Below are positions 1 through 11,541 of a stretch of DNA of 64,000 nt, piece by piece (position 1 is the first letter of the stretch; every line of letters starts with the position of its first letter). This stretch comes from Aphelocoma coerulescens (lineage: Eukaryota; Chordata; Aves; Passeriformes; Corvidae): positions 1-64,000 of the forward strand of contig NW_027183782.1 of assembly GCF_041296385.1 (NCBI RefSeq). The letters run 5' to 3'. The position numbers were made by a program, and so were the translations under genes. The notes below the pieces were generated by a model that worked only from the letters and a program-made list of their open reading frames with translations, made no database searches and was not told the origin of the DNA.

Positions 1-3000
1 AAAATTCCCAAATAAAAGCCCCAAACCCCCTAAATCTCCTCAGGACCCCCTGCAAAGCCACCCCTTAGCCCGCCCATTTCCCCTTTAGCCCCGCCCCCTC
101 CCCGGCCCTGCCGACCCAAATTCCACCCCAAAAACCCCCAAAACCCCCAAAATTCCAAAAAAAACCCCCAGAGACCCCCAAAAATCCCCTTAAAGACCCA
201 AAATTCCCAAATAAAAGCCCAACCCCTAAATCTCCTCAGAACCCCTGCAAAGCCACCCCTCTAGCCCCGCCCATTTCCCCTTTAGCCCCGCCCCCTCCCG
301 GCCCTGCCGACCCAAATTCCCCCCAAAAACCCCCCAAAACCCCCAAAATTCCAAAAAAAACCCCCCAGAGACCCCCAAAAATCCCCTTAAAGACCCAAAA
401 TTCCAAATAAAAGCCCCAAACCCCCTAAATCTCCTCAGGACCCCTGAAAAGCCACCCCTTAGCCCGCCCACTCCCCTCTAGCCCCGCCCATTTCCCCTTT
501 AGCCCGCCCCCTCCCGGCCCTGCCGACCCAAATTCCCCCCCAAAAACCCCCCAAAACCCCCAAAATTCCAAAAAAAAACCCCCCAGAGACCCCCAAAAAT
601 CCCCTTAAAGACCCAAAATTCCCAAATAAAAGCCCCAAACCCCCTAAATCTCCTCAGGACCCCTGCAAAGCCACACCTTAGCCCCGCCCATTTCCCCTTT
701 AGCCCCGCCCCTCCCGGCCCTGCCGACCCAAATTCCCCCCCAAAAACCCCCCAAAACCCCCAAAATTCCAAAAAAAAACCCCCCAGAGACCCCCAAAAAT
801 CCCCTTAAAGACCCAAAATTCCCAAATAAAAGCCAAAACCCCCTAAATCTCCTCAGGACCCCTGCAAAGCCACCTCTTAGCCCCGCCCATTTCCCCTTTA
901 GCCCCGCCCCCTCCCGGCCCTGCCGACCCAAATTCCCCCCCAAAAACCCCCCAAAACCCCCAAAATTCCAAAAAAAACCCCCCCAGAGACCCCCAAAAAT
1001 CCCCTTAAAGACCCAAAATTCCCAAATAAAAGCCCCAAACCCCCTAAATCTCCTCAGAACCCCTGCAAAGCCACCCCTTAGCCCCGCCCACTCCCCCTCT
1101 AGCCCCGCCCATTTCCCCTTTAGCCCCGCCCCCTCCCGGCCCTGCCGACCCAAATTCCCCCCCCAAAAACCCCCCAAAACCCCCAAAATTCCAGAAAAAA
1201 ACCCCCCAGAGACCCCCAAAAATCCCCTTAAAGACCCAAAATTCCCAAATAAAAGCCCCAAACCCCCTAAATCTCCTCAGGACCCCTGCAAAGCCACCCC
1301 TTAGCCCCGCCCATTTCCCCTTTAGCCCCGCCCCCTCCCGGCCCTGCCGACCCAAATTCCCCCCTAAAAACCCCCCAAAACCCCCAAAATTCCAAAAAAA
1401 ACCCCCCCAGAGACCCCCAAAAATCCCCTTAAAGACCCAAAATTCCCAAATAAAAGCCCCAAACCCCCTAAATCTCCTCAGGACCCCTGCAAAGCCACCC
1501 CTTAGCCCCGCCCATTTCCCCTTTAGCCCCGCCCCCTCCCGGCCCTGCCGACCCAAATTCCCCCCCAAAAACCCCCCAAAACCCCCAAAATTCCAGAAAA
1601 AAAACCCCCCAGAGACCCCCAAAAATCCCCTTAAAGACCCAACATTCCCAAATAAAAGCCCCAAACCCCCTAAATCTCCTCAGGACCCCTGCAAAGCCAC
1701 CCCTTAGCCCCGCCCATTTCCCCTTTAGCCCCGCCCCCTCCCGGCCCTGCCGACCCAAATTCCCCCCCAAAAACCCCCCAAAACCCCCAAAATTCCAAAA
1801 AAAACCCCCCCAGAGACCCCCAAAAATCCCCTTAAAGACCCAAAATTCCCAAATAAAAGCCCCAAACCCCCTAAATCTCCTCAGGACCCCTGAAAAGCCA
1901 CCCCTTAGCCCCGCCCACACCCCCTCTAGCCCCGCCCATTTCCCCTTTAGCCCCGCCCCCTCCCGGCCCTGCCGACCCAAATTCCCCCCCAAAAACCCCC
2001 CAAAACCCCCAAAATTCCAAAAAAAAACCCCCCAGAGACCCCCAAAAATCCCCTTAAAGACCCAAAATTCCCAAATAAAAGCCCCAAACCCCCTAAATCT
2101 CCTCAGGACCCCTGCAAAGCCACCCCTTAGCCCCGCCCATTTCCCCTTTAGCCCCGCCCCCTCCCGGCCCTGCCGACCCAAATTCCCCCCTAAAAACCCC
2201 CCAAAACCCCCAAAATTCCAAAAAAAACCCCCCCAGAGACCCCCAAAAATCCCCTTAAAGACCCAAAATTCCCAAATAAAAGCCCCAAACCCCCTAAATC
2301 TCCTCAGGACCCCTGCAAAGCCACCCCTTAGCCCCGCCCATTTCCCCTTTAGCCCCGCCCCCGCCCGGCCCTGCCGACCCAAATTCCCCCCCAAAAACCC
2401 CCCAAAACCCCCAAAATTCCAAAAAAAAACCCCCAGAGACCCCCAAAAATCCCCTTAAAGACCCAACATTCCCAAATAAAAGCCGCAAACCCCCTAAATC
2501 TCCTCAGGACCCCTGCAAAGCCACCCCTTAGCCCCGCCCATTTCCCCTTTAGCCCCGCCCCCTCCCGGCCCTGCCGACCCAAATTCCCCCCCAAAAACCC
2601 CCCAAAACCCCCAAAATTCCAAAAAAAACCCCCCCAGAGACCCCCAAAAATCCCCTTAAAGACCCAAAATTTCCAAATAAAAGCCCCAAACCCCCTAAAT
2701 CTCCTCAGGACCCCTGCAAAGCCACCCCTTAGCCCCGCCCACTCCCCCTCTAGCCCCGCCCATTTCCCCTTTAGCCCCGCCCCCTCCCGGCCCTGCCGAC
2801 CCAAATTCCCCCCCAAAAACCCCCCAAAACCCCCAAAATTCCAAAAAAAAACCCCCCAGAGACCCCCAAAAATCCCCTTAAAGACCCAAAATTCCCAAAT
2901 AAAAGCCCCAAACCCCCTAAATCTCCTCAGGACCCCTGCAAAGCCACCCCTTAGCCCCGCCCATTTCCCCTTTAGCCCCGCCCCCTCCCGGCCCTGCCGA

Positions 3001-6000
3001 CCCAAATTCCCCCCCCAAAAACCCCCAAAACCCCCAAAATTCCAGAAAAAAACCCCCCAGAGACCCCCAAAAATCCCCTTAAAGACCCAAAATTCCCAAA
3101 TAAAAGCCCCAAACCCCCTAAATCTCCTCAGGACCCCTGCAAAGCCACCCCTTAGCCCCGCCCATTTCCCCTTTAGCCCCGCCCCCTCCCGGCCCTGCCG
3201 ACCCAAATTCCCCCCCAAAAACCCCCCAAAACCCCCAAAATTCCAAAAAAAACCCCCCCAGAGACCCCCAAAAATCCCCTTAAAGACCCAAAATTCCCAA
3301 ATAAAAGCCCCAAACCCCCTAAATCTCCTCAGGACCCCTGCAAAGCCACACCTTAGCCCCGCCCATTTCCCCTTTAGCCCCGCCCCCTCCCGGCCCTGCC
3401 GACCCAAATTCCCCCCAAAAACCCCCCAAAACCCCCAAAATTCCAAAAAAACCCCCCCAGAGACCCCCAAAAATCCCCTTAAAGACCCAAAATTCCCAAA
3501 TAAAAGCCCCAAACCCCCTAAATCTCCTCAGGACCCCTGCAAAGCCACCCCTTAGCCCCGCCCACTCCCCTCTAGCCCCGCCCATTTCCCCTTTAGCCCC
3601 GCCCCCTCCCGGCCCTGCCGACCCAAATTCCCCCCCAAAAACCCCCCAAAACCCCCAAAATTCCAAAAAAAACCCCCCCAGAGACCCCCAAAAATCCCTT
3701 AAAGACCCAACATTCCCAAATAAAAGCCCCAAACCCCCTAAATCTCCTCAGGACCCCTGCAAAGCCACCCCTTAGCCCCGCCCATTTCCCCTTTAGCCCC
3801 GCCCCCTCCCGGCCCTGCCGACCCAAATTCCCCCCCAAAAACCCCCCAAAACCCCCAAAATTCCAAAAAAAACCCCCCCAGAGACCCCCAAAAATCCCCT
3901 TAAAGACCCAAAATTCCCAATAAAAGCCCCAAACCACCCTAAATCTCCTCAGGACCCCTGCAAAGCCACCCCTTAGCCCCGCCCATTTCCCCTTTAGCCC
4001 CGCCCCCTCCCGGCCCTGCCGACCCAAATTCCCCCCCCAAAAACCCCCCCAAAACCCCCAAAATTCCAAAAAAAACCCCCCAGAGACCCCCAAAAATCCC
4101 CTTAAAGACCCAAAATTCCCAAATAAAAGCCCCAAACCCCCTAAATCTCCTCAGGACCCCTGCAAAGCCACCCCTTAGCCCCGCCCACTCCCCCTCTAGC
4201 CCCGCCCATTTCCCTTTAGCCCCGCCCCCTCCCGGCCCTGCCGACCCAAATTCCCCCCCCAAAACCCCCCAAAACCCCCAAAATTCCAGAAAAAAACCCC
4301 CCAGAGACCCCCAAACATCCCCTTAAAGACCCAACATTCCCAAATAAAAGCCACAAACCCCCTAAATCTCCTCAGGACCCCTGCAAAGCCACACCTTAGC
4401 CCCGCCCATTTCCCCTTTAGCCCCGCCCCCTCCCGGCCCTGCCGACCCAAATTCCACCCCAAAAACCCCCCAAAACCCCCAAAATTCCAAAAAAAACCCC
4501 CCAGAGACCCCCAAAAATCCCCTTAAAGACCCAAAATTCCCAAATAAAAGCCCCAAACCCCCTAAATCTCCTCAGGACCCCTGCAAAGCCACCCTTAGCC
4601 CCGCCCATTTCCCCTTTAGCCCCGCCCCTCCCGGCCCGGCCGACCCAAATTCCCCCCCAAAAACCCCCCAAAACCCCCAAAATTCCAAAAAAAACCCCCC
4701 CAGAGACCCCCAAAAATCCCCTTAAAGACCCAAAATTCCCAAATAAAAGCCCCAAACCCCCTAAATCTCCTCAGGACCCCTGCAAAGCCACCCCTTAGCC
4801 CCGCCCACTCCCCCTCTAGCCCCGCCCATTTCCCCTTTAGCCCCGCCCCCTCCCGGCCCTGCCGACCCAAATTCCCCCCCAAAAACCCCCCAAAACCCCC
4901 AAAATTCCAAAAAAAACCCCCCAGAGACCCCCAAAAATCCCCTAAAGACCCAAAATTCCCAAATAAAAGCCCCAAACCCCCTAAATCTCCTCAGGACCCC
5001 TGCAAAGCCACACCTTAGCCCCGCCCATTTCCCCTTTAGCCCCGCCCCCTCCCGGCCCTGCCGACCCAAATTCCCCCCCAAAAACCCCCCAAAACCCCCA
5101 AAATTCCAAAAAAAAACCCCCCAGAGACCCCCAAAAATCCCCTTAAAGACCCAAAATTCCCAAATAAAAGCCCCAAACCCCCTAAATCTCCTCAGGACCC
5201 CTGCAAAGCCACCTCTTAGCCCCGCCCATTTCCCCTTTAGCCCCGCCCCCTCCCGGCCCTGCCGACCCAAATTCCCCCCCAAAAACCCCCAAAAACCCCC
5301 AAAATTCCAAAAAAAACCCCCCCAGAGACCCCCAAAAATCCCCTTAAAGACCCAAAATTCCCAAATAAAAGCCCCAAACCCCCTAAATCTCCTCAGGACC
5401 CCTGCAAAGCCACCCCTTAGCCCCGCCCATTTCCCCTTTAGCCCCGCCCCCTCCCGGCCCTGCCGACCCAAATTCCCCCCAAAAACCCCCCAAAACCCCC
5501 AAAATTCCAGAAAAAAAACCCCCAGAGACCCCCAAAAATCCCCTTAAAGACCCAAAATTCCCAAATAAAAGCCCCAAACCCCCTAAATCTCCTCAGGACC
5601 CCTGCAAAGCCACCCCTTAGCCCCGCCCATTTCCCCGTTTAGCCCCGCCCCCTCCCGGCCCTGCCGACCCAAATTCCCCCCCAAAAACCCCCCAAAACCC
5701 CCAAAATTCCAAAAAAAACCCCCCCAGAGACCCCCAAAAATCCCCTTAAAGACCCAAAATTCCCAAATAAAAGCCCCAAACCCCCTAAATCTCCTCAGGA
5801 CCCCTGAAAAGCCACCCCTTAGCCCGCCCACTCCCCCTCTAGCCCCGCCCATTTCCCCTTTAGCCCCGCCCCCTCCCGGCCCTGCCGACCCAAATTCCCC
5901 CCCAAAAACCCCCAAAAACCCCCAAAATTCCAAAAAAAACCCCCCCAGAGACCCCCAAAAATCCCCTTAAAGACCCAAAATTCCCAAATAAAAGCCCCAA

Positions 6001-9000
6001 ACCCCCTAAATCTCCTCAGGACCCCTGCAAAGCCACACCTTAGCCCCGCCCATTTCCCCTTTAGCCCCGCCCCCTCCCGGCCCTGCCGACCCAAATTCCC
6101 CCCCAAAAACCCCCAAAACCCCCAAAATTCCAAAAAAAACCCCCCCAGAGACCCCCAAAAATCCCCTTAAAGACCCAAAATTCCCAAATAAAAGCCCCAA
6201 ACCCCCTAAATCTCCTCAGGACCCCTGCAAAGCCACCCCTTAGCCCCGCCCATTTCCCCTTTAGCCCCGCCCCCCTCCCGGCCCTGCCGACCCAAATTCC
6301 CCCCCAAAAACCCCCAAAACCCCCAAAATTCCAAAAAAAAACCCCCCAGAGACCCCCAAAAATCCCTTAAAGACCCAAAATTCCCAAATAAAAGCCCCAA
6401 ACCCCCTAAATCTCCTCAGGACCCCTGCAAAGCCACCCCTTAGCCCCGCCCATTTCCCCTTTAGCCCCGCCCCCTCCCGGCCCTGCCGACCCAAATTCCC
6501 CCCAAAAACCCCCCAAAACCCCAAAATTCCAAAAAAAAACCCCCCAGAGACCCCCAAAAATCCCCTTAAAGACCCAAAATTCCCAAATAAAAGCCCCAAA
6601 CCCCCTAAATCTCGTCAGGACCCCTGCAAAGCCACCCCTTAGCCCCGCCCACTCCCCCTCTAGCCCCGCCCATTTCCCCTTTAGCCCCGCCCCCTCCCGG
6701 CCCTGCCGACCCAAATTCCCCCCCCAAAACCCCCCAAAACCCCCAAAATTCCAAAAAAAACCCCCCCAGAGACCCCCAAAAATCCCCTTAAAGACCCAAA
6801 ATTCCCAAATAAAAGCCCCAAACCCCCTAAATCTCCTCAGGACCCCTGCAAAGCCACCCCTTAGCCCCGCCCATTTCCCCTTTAGCCCCGCCCCCTCCCG
6901 GCCCTGCCGACCCAAATTCCCCCCCAAAACCCCCCCAAAACCCCCAAAATTCCAAAAAAACAACCCCCAAGAGACCCCCAAAAATCCCCTTAAAGACCCA
7001 AAATTCCCAAATAAAAGCCCCAAACCCCCTAAATCTCCTCAGGACCCCTGCAAAGCCACCCCTTAGCCCCGCCCATTTCCCCTTTAGCCCCGCCCCCTCC
7101 CGGCCCTGCCGACCCAAATTCCCCCCCAAAAACCCCCCAAAACCCCCAAAATTCCAAAAAAAACCCCCCCAGAGACCCCCAAAAATCCCCTTAAAGACCC
7201 AAAATTCCCAAATAAAAGCCCCAAACCCCCTAAATCTCCTCAGGACCCCTGCAAAGCCACCCCTTAGCCCCGCCCACTCCCCCTCTAGCCCCGCCCATTT
7301 CCCCTTTAGCCCCGCCCCCTCCGGCCCTGCCGACCCAAATTCCCCCCCAAAAACCCCCCAAAACCCCCAAAATTCCAAAAAAAACCCCCCAGAGACCCCC
7401 AAAAATCCCCTTAAAGACCCAAAATTCCCAAATAAAAGCCCCAAACCCCCTAAATCTCCTCAGGACCCCTGCAAAGCCACCCCTTAGCCCCGCCCATTTC
7501 CCCTTTAGCCCCGCCCCCTCCCGGCCCTGCCGACCCAAATTCCCCCCCAAAAACCCCCAAAACCCCCAAAATTCCAAAAAAAACCCCCCAGAGACCCCCA
7601 AAAATCCCCTTAAAGACCCAAAATTCCCAAATAAAAGCCCCAAACCCCCTAAATCTCCTCAGGACCCCTGCAAAGCCACCCCTTAGCCCCGCCCATTTCC
7701 CCTTTAGCCCCGCCCCCTCCCGGCCCTGCCGACCCAAATTCCCCCCCAAAAACCCCCCAAAACCCCCAAAATTCCAAAAAAAACCCCCCAGAGACCCCCA
7801 AAAATCCCCTTAAAGACCCAAAATTCCCAAATAAAAGCCCCAAACCCCCTAAATCTCGTCAGGACCCCTGCAAAGCCACCCCTTAGCCCCGCCCACTCCC
7901 CCTCTAGCCCCGCCCATTTCCCCTTTAGCCCCGCCCCCTCCCGGCCCTGCCGACCCAAATTCCCCTTCAAAAACCCCCAAAAACCCCCAAAATTCCAAAA
8001 AAAAACCCCCCAGAGACCCCCAAAAATCCCCTTAAAGACCCAAAATTCCCAAATAAAAGCCCCAAACCCCCTAAATCTCCTCAGGACCCCTGCAAAGCCA
8101 CACCTTAGCCCCGCCCATTTCCCCTTTAGCCCCGCCCCCTCCCGGCCCTGCCGACCCAAATTCCCCCCCAAAAACCCCCCAAAACCCCCAAAATTCCAGA
8201 AAAAAACCCCCCAGAGACCCCCAAAAATCCCCTTAAAGACCCAAAATTCCAAATAAAAGCCCCAAACCCCCTAAATCTCCTCAGGACCCCTGCAAAGCCA
8301 CCCCTTAGCCCCGCCCATTTCCCCTTTAGCCCCGCCCCCTCCCAGCCCTGCCGACCCAAATTCCCCCCCAAAAACCCCCCAAAACCCCCAAAATTCCAAA
8401 AAAAAACCCCCCCAGAGACCCCCAAAAATCCCCTTAAAGACCCAAAATTCCCAAATAAAAGCCCCAAACCCCCTAAATCTCCTCAGGACCCCTGCAAAGC
8501 CACACCTTAGCCCCGCCCATTTCCCCTTTAGCCCCGCCCCCTCCCGGCCCTGCCGACCCAAATTCCCCCCCAAAAACCCCCCAAAACCCCCAAAATTCCA
8601 AAAAAAACCCCCCAGAGACCCCCAAAAATCCCCTTAAAGACCCAAAATTCCCAAATAAAAGCCCCAAACCCCCTAAATCTCCTCAGGACCCCTGCAAAGC
8701 CACACCTTAGCCCCGCCCATTTCCCCTTTAGCCCCGCCCCCTCCCGGCCCTGCCGACCCAAATTCCCCCCCAAAAACCCCCCAAAACCCCCAAAATTCCA
8801 AAAAAAACCCCCCCAGAGACCCCCAAAAATCCCCTTAAAGACCCAAAATTCCCAAATAAAAGCCCCAAACCCCCTAAATCTCCTCAGGACCCCTGCAAAG
8901 CCACCCCTTAGCCCCGCCCATTTCCCCTTTAGCCCCGCCCCCTCCCGGCCCTGCCGACCCAAATTCCCCCCCAAAAACCCCCCCAAAACCCCCAAAATTC

Positions 9001-11541
9001 CAAAAAAAAACCCCCCAGAGACCCCCAAAAATCCCCTTAAAGACCCAACATTCCCAAATAAAAGCCCCAAACCCCCTAAATCTCCTCAGGACCCCTGCAA
9101 AGCCACCCCTTAGCCCCGCCCATTTCCCCTTTAGCCCCGCCCCCTCCCGGCCCTGCCGACCCAAATTCCCCCCCAAAAACCCCCCAAAACCCCCAAAATT
9201 CCAAAAAAAACCCCCCCAGAGACCCCCAAAAATCCCTTAAAGACCCAAAATTCCCAAATCAAAAGCCCCAAACCCCCTAAATCTCCTCAGGACCCCTGCA
9301 AAGCCACCCCTTAGCCCCGCCCATTTCCCCTTTAGCCCCGCCCCCTCCCGGCCCTGCCGACCCAAATTCCACCCAAAAACCCCCCAAAACCCCCAAAATT
9401 CCAAAAAAAAACCCCCCAGAGACCCCCAAAAATCCCCTTAAAGACCCAAAATTCCCAAATAAAAGCCCCAAACCCCCTAAATCTCCTCAGAACCCCTGCA
9501 AAGCCACCCCTTAGCCCCGCCCATTCCCTTTAGCCCCGCCCCCTCCCGCCCTGCCGACCCAAATTCCCCCCCAAAAACCCCCCAAAACCCCCAAAATTCC
9601 AAAAAAAAACCCCCCCCAGAGACCCCCAAAAATCCCTTAAAGACCCAAAATTCCCAAATAAAAGCCCCAAACCCCCTAAATCTCCTCAGGACCCCTGCAA
9701 AGCCACCCCTTAGCCCCGCCCATTTCCCCTTTAGCCCCGCCCCCTCCCGGCCCTGCCGACCCAAATTCCCCCCCAAAAACCCCCCAAAACCCCCAAAATT
9801 CCAAAAAAAACCCCCCAGAGACCCCCAAAAATCCCCTTAAAGACCCAAAATTCCCAAATAAAAGCCCCAAACCCCCTAAATCTCCTCAGGACCCCTGCAA
9901 AGCCACCCCTTAGCCCCGCCCATTTCCCCTTTAGCCCCGCCCCCTCCCGGCCCTGCCGACCCAAATTCCCCCCCAAAAACCCCCCAAAACCCCCAAAATT
10001 CCAAAAAAAAACCCCCCAGAGACCCCCAAAAATCCCCTTAAAGACCCAAAATTCCCAAATAAAAGCCCCAAACCCCCTAAATCTCCTCAGGACCCCTGAA
10101 AGCCACCCCTTAGCCCCGCCCACTCCCCCTCTAGCCCCGCCCATTTCCCTTTAGCCCCGCCCCCTCCCGGCCCTGCCGACCCAAATTCCCCCCCAAAAAC
10201 CCCCCAAAACCCCCAAAATTCCAGAAAAAAAACCCCCAGAGACCCCCAAAAATCCCCTTAAAGACCCAACATTCCCAAATAAAAGCCCCAAACCCCTAAA
10301 TCTCCTCAGGACCCCTGCAAAGCCACCCCTCTAGCCCCGCCCATTTCCCCTTTAGCCCGCCCCCTCCGGCCCTGCCGACCCAAATTCCCCCCAAAAACCC
10401 CCCAAAACCCCCAAAATTCCAAAAAAAACCCCCCCAGAGACCCCCAAAAATCCCCTTAAAGACCCAAAATTCCCAAATAAAAGCCCCAAACCCCCTAAAT
10501 CTCCTCAGGACCCCTGAAAAGCCACCCCTTAGCCCCGCCCACTCCCCCTCTAGCCCCGCCCATTTCCCCTTTAGCCCCGCCCCCTCCCGGCCCTGCCGAC
10601 CCAAATTCCCCCCAAAAACCCCCCAAAACCCCCAAAATTCCAAAAAAAAACCCCCCAGAGACCCCCAAAAATCCCCTTAAAGACCCAAAATTCCCAAATA
10701 AAAGCCCCAAACCCCCTAAATCTCCTCAGGACCCCTGCAAAGCCACACCTTAGCCCCGCCCATTTCCCCTTTAGCCCCGCCCCCTCCCGGCCCTGCCGAC
10801 CCAAATTCCCCCCCAAAAACCCCCCAAAACCCCCAAAATTCCAGAAAAAACCCCCCAGAGACCCCCAAAAATCCCCTTAAAGACCCAAAATTCCCAAATA
10901 AAAGCCCCAAACCCCCTAAATCTCCTCAGGACCCCTGCAAAGCCACCCCTTAGCCCCGCCCATTTCCCCTTTAGCCCCGCCCCCTCCCGGCCCTGCCGAC
11001 CCAAATTCCCCCCCAAAAACCCCCCAAAACCCCCAAAATTCCAAAAAAAAACCCCCCCAGAGACCCCCAAAAATCCCCTTAAAGACCCAAAATTCCCAAA
11101 TAAAAGCCCCAAACCCCCTAAATCTCCTCAGGACCCCTGCAAAGCCACCCCTTAGCCCCGCCCATTTCCCCCTTTAGCCCCGCCCCCTCCCGGCCCTGCC
11201 GACCCAAATTCCCCCCCAAAAACCCCCCAAAACCCCCAAAATTCCAAAAAAAAACCCCCCCAGAGACCCCCAAAAATCCCCTTAAAGACCCAAAATTCCC
11301 AAATAAAAGCCCCAAACCCCCTAAATCTCCTCAGGACCCCTGCAAAGCCACCCCTTAGCCCCGCCCACTCCCCTCTAGCCCCGCCCATTTCCCCTTTAGC
11401 CCTGCCCCCTCCCGGCCCTGCCGACCCAAATTCCCCCCCAAAAACCCCCCAAAACCCCCAAAATTCCAAAAAAAACCCCCCCAGAGACCCCCAAAAATCC
11501 CCTTAAAGACCCAACATTCCCAAATAAAAGCCCCAAACCCC
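1..11541 (+). repeat. Left segment: length-variable, indel-rich monomers
   Basis: Monomers here have the array consensus but carry many one-base gains or losses in C- and A-runs. Examples are AGCCCGCCC for AGCCCCGCCC near 65, 466 and 5822, AAAGCCCAACCCC near 208, CCCTCCGGCC near 7319, and ATCCCTTAAAG near 3695, 6362 and 9233. As a result the stop-free minus-strand frame is broken at short intervals, the longest open stretch being about 390 codons. L monomers lie at about 469, 1090, 1916, 2742, 3564, 4196, 4807, 5831, 6651, 7275, 7893, 10126, 10543 and 11367. I found no gene or foreign insertion. Confidence 0.85.
4196..4760 (+). repeat. Indel-bearing copy of the 11.8-12.35 kb variant block
   Basis: The linked variants AAACATCCCC (C at 4316), GCCACAAACC (A at 4353) and TTCCACCCC (A at 4456) recur at 11917, 11954 and 12057, each 7601 bp away. 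CGGCCCGGCC follows at about 4638 and 12242, an offset of 7604 because of small deletions such as GCCACCCTTAG near 4590 and AGCCCCGCCCCTCCC near 4619. This ties the left segment to the core as the same array. Confidence 0.7.

Noticed and set aside
226..471. The many 60-200-codon minus-strand frames ending in the residues GPEEI or GRAGRGRG
   Set aside because: These are the two other minus-strand frames of the monomer, which stop once per unit at the reverse complements of CCTAAATC and TTAGCCCC. They are shadows of the repeat.
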